The notes: generated by a model not told the origin, from the sequence alone. A DNA stretch of 64,000 nucleotides from Oscillatoria princeps RMCB-10 (GCA_019359235.1 JAHHHT010000008.1:124001-188000), one strand, 5' to 3'; shown: positions 53,190-62,063, numbered from the stretch's first letter. A program made the numbers and translations.

Positions 53190-56100
53190 ATGAAAAAAAG
53201 CTGGCTAGACATTGCGGAATATATCTCCCTCGCCGGCGCAATCGCGGGGACAGCTGCGGCGGCGGTGACGCAGCAGGCGGTCTTGGCGGCTGCGCCGGTG
53301 TCTGTGGCGCTGGGACTGAATTTGGTCAACCGGCGCAAATTGGAGCAGTTAGCTGAGCAAAATCCTGCCGGCGCTGCCCTTCAAGTTCAGCAAAAGCTCT
53401 CAACAGAGGTGGAATCTCTGCGCACCTCACTCAAGCAATTGCCCACCCAAGAAGACCTTACGGGTGTCAAACAAGCCATTGCTGCAGAGCTGCGAAATCA
53501 GGAAAGGTTCAGTGGCTCCTCGGTCAGCGCTGTCAGGGAAGAACTGTCGGGCATGCAAAAGCGCTATGGCGAATTGCTCGAAACAGTTTCCGGCATCACG
53601 GCTCGCCTGGAGAATTTCTCCCCCAAGTCAAAACTAGAAAGTCTCGAAAGTGGGCTGGCTTCTTCCAGCGAATCCCTGGCGCTGGTATCCTCTAAAACAA
53701 CTCAGCTGCAAGCCGATCTCGAACAGCTGGCGTCTAAACCCCCAGCAGTGCCAGAACCGGTGCGGGCTCAGCTCGAAGAACTCTACCGCCGGGTTAACAG
53801 CATAAATACTTACCCCGACCCGCAGCCGCAGCTGGCAGAGTTAAGGAACGCCCTCGGCAGACTGCAAGAGGACGCCCGGAGCCTCACCTCCAGGCAGGAT
53901 TTCCTGACCCTGCAGCAAATGGTGGCACCTTTTGCCGACAGCGTGCCCGAACTCAGAGAGCAGCTTGCCTCACTGCGGGCGCAAGTGAGCCGGGGAGAAG
54001 AGACGCTGGCGGCTTCCGCTCGCGAGGAGGCGGAACAGTTGAGGGATGCGCTCGCCGCAGTCAACCGGCGCATTGACGAGCTCCCGCCACCGCCAGAACC
54101 CGTTGATTTGACCGGCGTGCGCGAGGAACTGTCCCATCTCGCCTCCGCCACTGGGGAAACAAAAGCTGAAATGGAACGCCGGCTCGCCCCCCTGGAAGCG
54201 CTTGACCTCAATCCGATCGAGGAAAACATCACCGAGTTGCGCCAGGGGTATGCCAGCTTGCTGGAATCGGTTGGCGGCTCGGCAGGCGGCGTCCCGCTGG
54301 CGGAAAAAGCAGCGTCCTTGCAGAGCGCTGCAGCCGAACTGGCGGAAACATTAGCCCAGCTGCAGCAGGAGGTGGCGCAGCAACCCGACCGGATTTCCGA
54401 GCAGCTCCAGCCGCAACTGCAAGAATTTAGAATTGCCGCAGCACAGCTGGAGCAGGATGTCAACAATCGCGCTTCCAAGCAGGATGTCGCCTCTCTCGAA
54501 CAAGTAGTCGCACCCGTTGCTAGCGCCATTACCGATATCAAAGTGCAGCTGTATGCCGTGACCTCACAAGTCAACCAGCTTTCTGAAGAAACGGTGCAAA
54601 GAGCGCTGCAGCAGCTAGAAGAGTTGCGGAGTTCCCTGACAGCGGTTTCCCGGCGCATCGACGAACTTCCGCCTCCGCCACCACCGGCTGATTTGAGCCC
54701 GATAGAAGCCGAATTAGCAAGGCTGGCAAACAACCTCACCGAGACTCGGGAGGGGATGGACAGCCGGATCGCCCCACTGGAAACGCTGGAAAGCCGGATC
54801 GTCCCCCTGGAAACGCTGGAAAGCCGGATCGCCCCCCTGGAAACGCTGGAAAGCCGGATCGCCCCCCTGGAAACGCTGGAAAGCCGGATCGCCCCCCTGG
54901 AAACGCTGGACCTCCAGCGGGCGCACAGAGAACTTACCGAGCAGCAACAGCAGTATGCTGCCCTGATCGCGCTGGTTTCCACTCTATCCCCGACATCGAG
55001 GGTGGAGAACTTGGAAAATGCCCTCGCTGCGGTTTCCCGGCGCATCGACGAACTCCCGACTCCCCCAGAAGCGGCTGATTTGAGCTCAATACAAGCCGAA
55101 TTAGCAGCGCTCGCCTCAAACCTCAGCGAGGTTCAAGAGCGGATGGAAAGCCGGCTCGCCGGACTCGAAGCCCTTGACCTGCAGCCGGCGATCGCAGACA
55201 TCTCCGAACTCAAACAGCAGTACGCTGCTCTGAGGGCGCTGGGGGACACTGCGCCACCGGCATCGGGGATAGAGGAGCTCGAACGTGCTGTCGCTGAGGT
55301 TTCCCGCCGCATTGAGGAATTGAGCCCCCACGCAGAGCCGGCTGATTTGTCCGGCGTCCGAGAAGCCCTCGACCAGACCTCCGAATCGGTTAGGGAGGCT
55401 ATTGCCGAGCTGTCAAGCCGCATCGCCCAACTGGAAGCGCTCGAACTCCAGTCTTTGCGCGAGCAGTTCAGCCGGCGTTCTGAACCGTGGGAAGTTGAAG
55501 AGCTCAAACAAGCCATCGACGAGCTGCACCGGCGATTTGAGAATTTGCCCTCCCCCTCCGAGCCGGTCGAACTCACCGGCGTGGAACAGACGCTGGCAAA
55601 AATGATCGACTCCCTCGGCGATACCAAGCAGCAGCTGGAGAGCCGCATATCACCTCTAGAAGAATCTGTCAACCCCCTGCGGGGAGAAATTTCAGAGCTG
55701 CAGGCCGCTCTGGACAGGGTAGAGCGGAGCCATGTCGGGTACTTGCAGAGTGCGGTAGCCCAGCTGCAAAGCGAAGTCGAAAACCTGGCGGCCCAACCTC
55801 AGGTCGGGCGCAGTGAGGCAGAGCTGCAAACTCTGGTGGAGCGAGCGGTGGAAAGCCGGCTCGGCGAGGTGAACGAGCTGCTGAAAAGCATCGGAACCTC
55901 GGATCTGAAGCTGGTCTTTGACCGCCCCGGAACGCGAACCGCCCTCTTTGAAGCGCTCATCGTAGCGCAAGAGCGGCTGATTATTGTCTGTCCGTGGCTG
56001 AGCCGGTCGGGGATTGACAAGACTCTGCTCGACAAGTTGGAAGCATTCCTGCAGCGGAAAGGCAAGATTGATATTGGCTGGGGCAATCTCGGAGATATCG

Positions 56101-57182
56101 ATGCCGGTCAGTTCCCCCGGCGGATCAACCAGCAGTGGCAGGCGGGCGAGCGAACCTGCGGGTACGACGCGCTCAACGACCTCGAGCAGCTCAGGAGCAA
56201 ATATCCCAAGCAGCTGCGGCTAAAAGTGCTGGGAACTCACGAGAACTTCGCCGTCTGGGACAGCGCCGGTGCCATCATCACCTCTCACCACTTCCTGAGC
56301 GCCGGTGCCGGCTATCCCGAGCGGGAAGTGGGCGTGATCGCCACAGATCCCCGGATTATCCAGGGTTTAATTGACCGCTTCACTGAGCCGGTGCTCAGTC
56401 CCGCAACTGCAGACTCTTACCGCAAACGCGGCTTTGAGCGCTTGAACGTCCGCGATTACCAGGGTGCGGTTGAGGATTACACCCGGGCGCTGGAGCTTGA
56501 CCCCAACAGCGCCATCGCCTGCAATGACCGGGGTGTAGCCTTCTCCAGTCTCGGAGACCAGCCGGCTGCGATTGCCGACTATACCAAAGCGTTGCAGCTT
56601 GACCCCAACCAGCCGGTGTATTACTTCAACCGGGGTTTCGCTCGCTTTAACCAGGAGGACTTTCGAGGAGCCATTGAGGACTACTCTCAGGTGATTCGCC
56701 TGTCGCCTGAAAATACCGACGCTTACTTCCACCGCGCTGAGGCTTATCGCCTTTTGGGTGAGTGCCAGAGCGCGGTTGACGGTTACGCGCAGGTATTGCG
56801 AGTCAATCCCGAAGATGCGGTTTCCTATAACAACCGGGGTTTAGCTCAGTACGAACTGGGCAACCGGCAGCTGGCGGTTGAGGATTACACTCAGGCATTG
56901 CGAATCAATCCCGAGGATGCTGTGGCTTATTTCAATCGGGGTGTCGCCCACTTCGGTAATGGGGAGTTTCAGACAGCGCTTGAGGATTTTAACTCCGCAA
57001 TCCGTTTGAATCCCCAGTATGCGGCGGCTTATAAAAACCGGGGCTTTACCCGAAAGGAAATAGGCGACCGGCACTTGGCGAGCCAGGATTTGCAGAAAGC
57101 GGCTGAGCTGTTTTCCTATAAAGGAGACGCCCAGAACCGCCAAGAAGTCCTAGAGGCGCTGCAAAAGCTCCAGCAGAAGTAA
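53190..57182 (+). CDS. Giant IAEY-module, coiled-coil, PLD-like and TPR protein
   Basis: The 1330-residue product has the shared N-terminal module (WLDIAEYISLAGAIAGTAAA, then VLAAAPVSVALGLNLVNRR). About 850 residues of coiled coil follow, with at least five copies of a module of about 75 residues opening xVSRRIDELPPPPEPADLS and a 10-residue minisatellite (ETLESRIAPL). Next is a PLD-like domain (about 905-1055: LKLVFDRPGTRTALFEALIV, LIIVCPWLSRSGIDK, IDIGWGNLGD, THENFAVWD, GVIATDPRIIQGLIDRF). Seven TPRs occupy about 1072-1330 (GAVEDYTRALELDPNSA and similar). The PLD motif is HxN-x4-D (His about 1017, Asp about 1024) instead of HxK-x4-D, so classical catalysis is doubtful. AGGAG lies 12 bases before the ATG at 53190. 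Architecture suggests a membrane-tethered, extended sensor or scaffold; function is unknown. Confidence 0.9.
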   Translation: MKKSWLDIAEYISLAGAIAGTAAAAVTQQAVLAAAPVSVALGLNLVNRRKLEQLAEQNPAGAALQVQQKLSTEVESLRTSLKQLPTQEDLTGVKQAIAAELRNQERFSGSSVSAVREELSGMQKRYGELLETVSGITARLENFSPKSKLESLESGLASSSESLALVSSKTTQLQADLEQLASKPPAVPEPVRAQLEELYRRVNSINTYPDPQPQLAELRNALGRLQEDARSLTSRQDFLTLQQMVAPFADSVPELREQLASLRAQVSRGEETLAASAREEAEQLRDALAAVNRRIDELPPPPEPVDLTGVREELSHLASATGETKAEMERRLAPLEALDLNPIEENITELRQGYASLLESVGGSAGGVPLAEKAASLQSAAAELAETLAQLQQEVAQQPDRISEQLQPQLQEFRIAAAQLEQDVNNRASKQDVASLEQVVAPVASAITDIKVQLYAVTSQVNQLSEETVQRALQQLEELRSSLTAVSRRIDELPPPPPPADLSPIEAELARLANNLTETREGMDSRIAPLETLESRIVPLETLESRIAPLETLESRIAPLETLESRIAPLETLDLQRAHRELTEQQQQYAALIALVSTLSPTSRVENLENALAAVSRRIDELPTPPEAADLSSIQAELAALASNLSEVQERMESRLAGLEALDLQPAIADISELKQQYAALRALGDTAPPASGIEELERAVAEVSRRIEELSPHAEPADLSGVREALDQTSESVREAIAELSSRIAQLEALELQSLREQFSRRSEPWEVEELKQAIDELHRRFENLPSPSEPVELTGVEQTLAKMIDSLGDTKQQLESRISPLEESVNPLRGEISELQAALDRVERSHVGYLQSAVAQLQSEVENLAAQPQVGRSEAELQTLVERAVESRLGEVNELLKSIGTSDLKLVFDRPGTRTALFEALIVAQERLIIVCPWLSRSGIDKTLLDKLEAFLQRKGKIDIGWGNLGDIDAGQFPRRINQQWQAGERTCGYDALNDLEQLRSKYPKQLRLKVLGTHENFAVWDSAGAIITSHHFLSAGAGYPEREVGVIATDPRIIQGLIDRFTEPVLSPATADSYRKRGFERLNVRDYQGAVEDYTRALELDPNSAIACNDRGVAFSSLGDQPAAIADYTKALQLDPNQPVYYFNRGFARFNQEDFRGAIEDYSQVIRLSPENTDAYFHRAEAYRLLGECQSAVDGYAQVLRVNPEDAVSYNNRGLAQYELGNRQLAVEDYTQALRINPEDAVAYFNRGVAHFGNGEFQTALEDFNSAIRLNPQYAAAYKNRGFTRKEIGDRHLASQDLQKAAELFSYKGDAQNRQEVLEALQKLQQK
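54762..54910 (+). repeat. 30-bp coding minisatellite, about five units
   Basis: The unit AGCCGGATCGCCCCCCTGGA plus AACGCTGGAA encodes SRIAPLETLE. Four units are nearly identical, with single changes giving GTC for GCC (Ile-Val-Pro) or CCA for CCC; a fifth runs into LDLQ. It extends the coiled coil in steps of ten residues. Near-identity at DNA level suggests recent slippage. Confidence 0.92.
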
Positions 57183-57328
57183 ATGTCCTGCAGGTGGGCC
57201 CCGCCGGCCCACCTGTGGGCTTCCCAGGTCGCTAAACTGCTTAATTCCTGACCGCTAGCCGGTTGACAATTTAAGGGTGGGAAAATTAACATAGCTGTAA
57301 GAACAGCAAACTAGCGGAGATAATTAGC

Positions 57329-57721
57329 ATGAAAGTCGAGTTAGATAACACCGATAAAGTGCGGGAGCTTTACGCAACGTTTGGCAGGGGAGACATTGAA
57401 GGATTTCTAAACTTATGCCAAGAAGATATTGAATGGACTGTCTACGGACCGCCGCATCTCGAAAAGTCGGATAGATTTATCGGCCATGAAGGCGTCCTCA
57501 AGTTTTTGAACATTCTGACAGAGCAGTTCGATTATCTGCATTTCGATCCGCAGCAGTACATTTTACAAGGAGATACTGTCGTTGTCTTAGGCTGGGAGCG
57601 CTGCAGATTCAAAAACACGGGGCAGGAATTTGAAAATTTTTGGGCGCACGCATTCGATTTCAATGGCGAATTGATCTACAGGTTTAGAGAATACTTGTGC
57701 CACCGTCCCATTGAAGCGTAA
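57329..57721 (+). CDS. SnoaL-like/NTF2-fold protein
   Basis: The 130-residue product has the cone-shaped alpha+beta fold of the SnoaL/ketosteroid-isomerase-like superfamily: VRELYATFGRGDIEGFLNLC, the strand QEDIEWTVYGPPHLE, FIGHEGVLKFLNILTEQFDY, VVVLGWERCRFKNTGQEFEN and WAHAFDFNGELIYRFREYL. Members are small-molecule isomerases, cyclases, stress-related or non-enzymatic proteins; the substrate cannot be deduced. Length is standard. GGAGA precedes the ATG by about 11 bases. A TTGACA-like box (57263) and a TTAACATAGC stretch lie upstream, a weak promoter candidate that would make it independent of the giant gene before it. Confidence 0.9.
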   Translation: MKVELDNTDKVRELYATFGRGDIEGFLNLCQEDIEWTVYGPPHLEKSDRFIGHEGVLKFLNILTEQFDYLHFDPQQYILQGDTVVVLGWERCRFKNTGQEFENFWAHAFDFNGELIYRFREYLCHRPIEA

Positions 57722-57983
57722 CAGATGCGTTTGCGCCCTGAGCGCATTTCCTGCAGGTGGCAACAGCCACCTATTTGCCGGTAACAGCAAGAGGAGGACA
57801 GCTGACCCCAGTGATGGCCAAGAGGGCAAGATGGGGAAAGCGATGGAAGAAATGGCCAATAGCGCGATTCAAGAAGCCTTTTCGTGACGGGGGGAGCCGG
57901 TGGCAAGAACTCGCTATAGTTTTGTAGGGGCAGGCCCCCGTGCCTGCCCTGCGCCGCACCCCACTGCATAAAGACAGAAACCC

Positions 57984-59759
57984 GTGAATAGAGAACAACG
58001 ACGAAAAGCTGCAAAAAATAAAGGGAAAGACAGTCAGGGGATGTTCCCCACCGGCAACAACTTGCCCCCAGACGCCCTGTCTTACGCTTTCTCACTCCAC
58101 AAGAGCGGACAGTTGGCGCAAGCGCAAGCCATTTACGAACAAATCCTCAAGTCGGAACCGGCAAACCCCAAAGTATTAAACGGTCTGGGCTTGCTCAAGT
58201 CGCAAATGGGCGACAGTAAAAGCGCGATTCGCCTGATTTCTGCTGCTGTCAGCGCTGAACCCAACAATGTTGGCTACCTCAATAACTTAGGCAATGTCCA
58301 CCGAGCGGCCCACCGGCTAGACGAGGCGATTGACTGCTATCAAAAGGCGCTGCAAATCAATCCCGACTTTGCCGACTCGCACTTCAATCTGGGAATTGCC
58401 TTAACAGAAAATGGCAAGGTGCCAGAAGCGATCGCCGCTTTCTTGCGGGCGGTGGCTGCAAACCCGCAGCACCCCCGCGCCCATTTCGCCTTAGGCGATT
58501 TGTTGCAGAAACAGGACTTGCTAGATGAGGCGATTGCATCCTATCAAAAAGGTCTGTCAGTTCAGCCCAATTTCTTTGAAGGGCTGACCTCTCTGGGAAT
58601 GGCGCTCTACCGCAAAGGCGATCTCAAGGAAGCGCAGTCAGCCTACGAGCGAGCCCTTTCTATCGATCCTCACTCCACAGAAGCGCTTTCTAATATTGGC
58701 GCAGTTTTCTACGAACAGGGCAGAATGGAAATTGCTGTTGCCTGCTATCGCGAAGTCGCAAAATTAGCGCCTAAATTGCCCGACGCCCACATCAATCTCG
58801 GTTTTCTGCTCAGCCAGCAGGGTGAGGATGAGTCAGCCGCTGACTGCTACAGTCGGGCGCTCAAAGCAGATGCGAAATCTATCAAGGCAATGGCCGGTTT
58901 GGCGGAACTGCGTGCCAAACAGTCGAAGTGGCAAGAAGCGATTCAGCTTTATGAAAATCTTCTAAAGATTGAGCCCAATTCTGCTGAAACTTGTGCTAAT
59001 ATAGGTGTGGGGTTGCGCGAACTGGGTGATGTCAGCGGCGCGGTGGCGCAGTTCGAGAAAGCCCGCCAAATTGACCCCACACATGTTAAAGCCTGCGCCC
59101 ACCTCGGTCTGGCACTCCAAGCTCAAGGAAAAGCCGAGGAAGCTCTGTCAATTTTTGATTGGGGGCTGGTGGCTAAATACCAATTTGCTGATGTGGAAGG
59201 ATGGGAAAGTCTCAGCGCTTTCAATGCCGGTTTGAGGGATTATGTCTACAATCACCCCACCCTGCTGCGCGACCGGCTTGGCAAACCCATCAACAAAGGT
59301 CGCCAAACTTACGAGATTTTTGCTGACAGCGCTCCTGTTATGGAAGCCTTGCGCCGGCTCACCGACACCCACCTGCGCGAGTATTTGAGCTTCTGTGCGG
59401 GGAATTCCAAGCTCGCCTATTTCCAAAATCCGCCCTCAGCGTGGAAACTGAGCGGCTGGGCTGTGGTGCTAGAGCCGCAAGGCTTTCAGAACTCGCACAT
59501 TCACCCGGAAAGTTTTGTGAGCGGGGTTTATTACATTCAAATTCCGCAGCAGGTGCGGGAGAATCGTGCCGGTGAGGGGAATTTGAATTTTGGGAATCTG
59601 TTCCCGGCGGTTGCGGAGGAGGAAAAAATAGAAAAGTACACGGTCAAGCCAGAGGAAGGTTTGCTGGTACTTTTCCCGTCTTACTTCTGGCACTCTACTA
59701 TTCCTTTTTCCGGGCGAGAGGATAGGATTTGCATTTCGTTTAATGTGATGCCGGTGTGA
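57984..59759 (+). CDS. TPR protein with C-terminal 2OG-Fe(II) oxygenase domain
   Basis: The 591-residue product starts at GTG 57984 (MNREQRRKAAKNKGKDSQGM). Residues about 30-390 are roughly ten TPRs (LDEAIDCYQKALQINPDFAD, EAIASYQKGLSVQPNFFEGL and others). The C-terminal 200 residues form a putative prolyl-4-hydroxylase-like 2OG-Fe(II) oxygenase. HIHPESFVSGVYYIQIP carries iron ligands His about 505/507, FPSYFWHSTIPF the distal His about 570, and REDRICISFNVM the 2-oxoglutarate Arg. Such fusions are seen in bacteria near glycan or peptide modification genes, and the TPRs probably bring the substrate protein (inference). The substrate is not known. The stop codon abuts a tandem repeat of palindromes at 59757-59940. 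No membrane or signal segment is present. Confidence 0.92.
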   Translation: MNREQRRKAAKNKGKDSQGMFPTGNNLPPDALSYAFSLHKSGQLAQAQAIYEQILKSEPANPKVLNGLGLLKSQMGDSKSAIRLISAAVSAEPNNVGYLNNLGNVHRAAHRLDEAIDCYQKALQINPDFADSHFNLGIALTENGKVPEAIAAFLRAVAANPQHPRAHFALGDLLQKQDLLDEAIASYQKGLSVQPNFFEGLTSLGMALYRKGDLKEAQSAYERALSIDPHSTEALSNIGAVFYEQGRMEIAVACYREVAKLAPKLPDAHINLGFLLSQQGEDESAADCYSRALKADAKSIKAMAGLAELRAKQSKWQEAIQLYENLLKIEPNSAETCANIGVGLRELGDVSGAVAQFEKARQIDPTHVKACAHLGLALQAQGKAEEALSIFDWGLVAKYQFADVEGWESLSAFNAGLRDYVYNHPTLLRDRLGKPINKGRQTYEIFADSAPVMEALRRLTDTHLREYLSFCAGNSKLAYFQNPPSAWKLSGWAVVLEPQGFQNSHIHPESFVSGVYYIQIPQQVRENRAGEGNLNFGNLFPAVAEEEKIEKYTVKPEEGLLVLFPSYFWHSTIPFSGREDRICISFNVMPV

Positions 59760-59940
59760 GAAACCGGGTTTCTGCAATAGCCTTGGCATCCAAGTGGAAA
59801 TCTTTATTCAGAAACCCGGTTTCTTTATCCGAGGCCAGAAACCGGGTTTCTGCAATAGCCTTGGCATCTAGGTGGAAATCTTTATTCAGAAACCCGGTTT
59901 CTTTATCCGAGGCCAGAAACCGGGTTTCTGCAATAGCCTT
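59757..59940. repeat. 78-bp tandem repeat of paired AGAAACCGGGTTTCT palindromes
   Basis: Units start at 59761, 59839 and 59917 (exact 78-bp period). The third is cut short. Each unit has AAACCGGGTTTCTGCAATAG, CCTTGGCATC, TCTTTATTCAGAAACCCGGT and TTCTTTATCCGAGGCCAG. The first two differ at only two or so positions. The array starts at the stop codon of the preceding gene and probably forms hairpins in its transcript. Confidence 0.9.
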
Positions 59941-60164
59941 ACTGTAAAACTGTGGATTCTGGCATGCCAAAATGAAGGTGTGAGGGATGCCGGAGAGTTT
60001 CAGAACATGGTCAAAATCTTGCGGGATTCACGGCTGTGTTTGCATCGCTGTAAACGTAGAGTCTGAGGAAACCTGCTAGGGAGGGATTGTTGCGCTTTTC
60101 GATAGCGGGGTCATCAGAAAGGTGCGGCGGTATTTTACCTGAAAGACTGGCAGTTAGTCAACAT

Positions 60165-60380
60165 TTAGATAACGGCAGACAGTTCATCGACCATCTTAAC
60201 GCGACCCCGGCACACGGAGCGAAGCAGCCGGTCGATGGAAAATCTTTCTTCGTCACTGAGGGATTCGTCAAACATTGCGGCGAGCAGTCCATAGCGGTCG
60301 GCGAGCGTGATGCGACCAGAGGTGGTGGCTTGAGCGAACAGGTCGGAGAGGGCGGTGGGGAGGAGGGTGACTGGAGGCAT
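60165..60380 (-). CDS. Small conserved-looking protein (71 aa)
   Basis: From ATG 60380 the product is MPPVTLLPTALSDLFAQATT followed by SGRITLADRYGLLAAMFDES, LSDEERFSIDRLLRSVCRGR and VKMVDELSAVI. A GTG three codons upstream is possible. It is helical and soluble with an acid patch then basic RGRVK. I believe similar short proteins occur in many filamentous cyanobacteria, function unknown; LADRYGL and the EERxSIDRLL pattern look like conserved cores. Its composition and lack of better frames support a gene; no operon partner is visible. Confidence 0.7.
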   Translation of the reverse strand: MPPVTLLPTALSDLFAQATTSGRITLADRYGLLAAMFDESLSDEERFSIDRLLRSVCRGRVKMVDELSAVI

Positions 60381-60626
60381 GACTTTCACTTGCTTAACTC
60401 TATGTATTTAATATCGCGTGTTTTCCTGGAGGTGTTGGTGATTCCATTCGTGAGAGCTCTGTGATAATTCCGAAAGCAGCAGGCGATCGGAAGTCATTGC
60501 GGCTGGTGACCGGGATCTCTCGCGCTCGGTGACGCCTGTCACAGGAAAGCTGTTCCAACAAGCCGGCATCCGCCTACAGGAAGACAAATCCGCTGTAATG
60601 GAAGTAACGAGTGTGACGGTCTAATT

Positions 60627-61892
60627 ATGATACAGGACGCCTCGTCCGTTTCGATCGCAACAGCGGGCCAACCGGCACCGGCACGCCAAATCCTGGACAC
60701 CCAGCAAACAGGGTGCTGCGTCGTCGGGGGCGGACCAGGCGGTGAGGGTGCTGTCGCTGCTGCTGGCAAGGATTGGGGTGCCGGTGATGCTGCTGGAGAC
60801 GCACAAGGATTTTGACCGCGATTTTCGGGGCGACACTATCCACCCTTCGGTGATGGAAATCATGGACGAACTCGGTTTGGCCGACCGGCTGCTGCAGATA
60901 CCCCACAACAAGATGCGCCACCTGACTCTAACCGCCGGCAGCGACTCTGTGACTGTCGCTGACTTCCGCCGGCTGAAGACGAAGTTCCCCTACATCACGG
61001 TTCTCCCCCAAGTCCGGTTTCTGGACTTCATCGCCGCCGAGGCGCAAAAATATCCCAACTTTCAGCTGCTGACTTCCGCAACGTGGGGGAACTCCTCGAG
61101 TCAGATGGGACAGTCCGGGGGGTGCGCTACCGGGGGGGCGGCGGATGGCACGAAGTGCGGGCGCAGCTGACAGTTGCGGCGGACGGGCGCTTCTCGAAGC
61201 TGCGCCAGCTGGCGGGTTTCGAGCCGGTGAAAACCTCTCCGCCGATGGACGTGCTGTGGTTTCGCCTCTCCCGCACGCCAGAAGATCCGAAAGGTGTGGG
61301 GCTGCGCAGCCGCATCGGTCGTGGCCAGATGTTTGTGACCATCGACCGGCTCGATTACTGGCAGCTAGGCTATGTTATCCTCAAGGGAAGCTACCAGGAA
61401 TTCCGCAGCGCTGGCATAGAAAAGCTGCGAGAGTCTGTCGCTAAGCTGGCTCCGGAATTTGCGGACAGGTTGGGCGAGCTGGAGGACTGGAGCCAAATTG
61501 CTTTTCTTTCGGTGGAGTCGAGCCGGCTGGAGCGGTGGTACAAACCGGGATTGCTGCTGATTGGGGATGCGGCTCACGTCATGTCGCCGGTGGGTGGAGT
61601 GGGGATTAATTACGCGATTGCCGATGCGGCGGCGGCGGCGAATATCCTGGGCGAACCGCTGAAGCGCGGTCATGTCCACCTGTGGGATTTGGCTGAGGTG
61701 CAGCGCCGGCGGGAGCTGCCGGTGCGGGTTATCCAGGCGTTTCAAGGGTTTGTGCAAAAGCGAATTATTGCCAACGCGCTTAATCCCAATCGGGCGTTCC
61801 AGCTGCCGGCTTTCCTGAAATGGCCGGTTTTGCGGGATATACCGGCTCGGCTGATTGGGTTGGGGGTTTGGCCGGTGCATGTTAGGGATTAG
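60627..61892 (+). pseudogene. FAD-dependent monooxygenase/oxidoreductase, two frameshifts
   Basis: The 1266-bp locus encodes, over three segments, the 420-residue UbiH-like flavoprotein fold. The first holds the FAD-binding GCCVVGGGPGG, the second VLSLLLARIGVPVMLLETHK, DFRGDTIHPSVMEIMDELGL and VLPQVRFLDFIAAEAQKYPN, and the third VGELLESDGTVRGVRYRG, TVAADGRFSKLRQLAGF and LLIGDAAHVMSPVGGVGINY with C-terminal ARLIGLGVWPVHVRD. The frame gains one base near 60745 (GGGPGGE then VLSL) and loses one near 61080 (the expected GCAAAC reads GCAAC). The second restores the original frame. With both lesions only fragments would be made; sequencing errors are an alternative because the rest of the protein looks fully conserved. 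The start is ATG 60627. Confidence 0.82.
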
Positions 61893-61928
61893 AGGGTGAG
61901 GGTGCCGGTGAGAGCGAGGAGTAAAAAT

Positions 61929-62063
61929 TATAGCACTAGCCATATTCGTTAGGACGTAGGACAGGCGTCTCGCCTGTCCCAGAGACCATGAGGGCAGGCG
62001 AGACGCCTGCCCTACGCCTATACTTCGTATCCCAGTATCCTAAACTGACTGTCTACTGCTATA
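61929..62063. mobile_element. MITE-like element, TATAGCA family, copy C (reversed)
   Basis: Reverse complement starts TATAGCAGTAGACAGTCAGT, continues TTAGGATACTGGG, contains both AGGGCAGGCGTCTCGCCTGC and GGGACAGGCGAGACGCCTGT, and ends CGTCCTAACGAATATGGCTA followed by GTGCTATA. Two palindromes occur where the other copies have one. It ends 14 bp from the stop of the NB-ARC gene. Confidence 0.7.

Noticed and set aside
53810-55045. A 411-residue Ser/Arg/Cys-rich minus frame
   Set aside because: It is an antisense frame kept open by the repeated coding units of the giant coiled-coil gene; composition is unlike a real protein.
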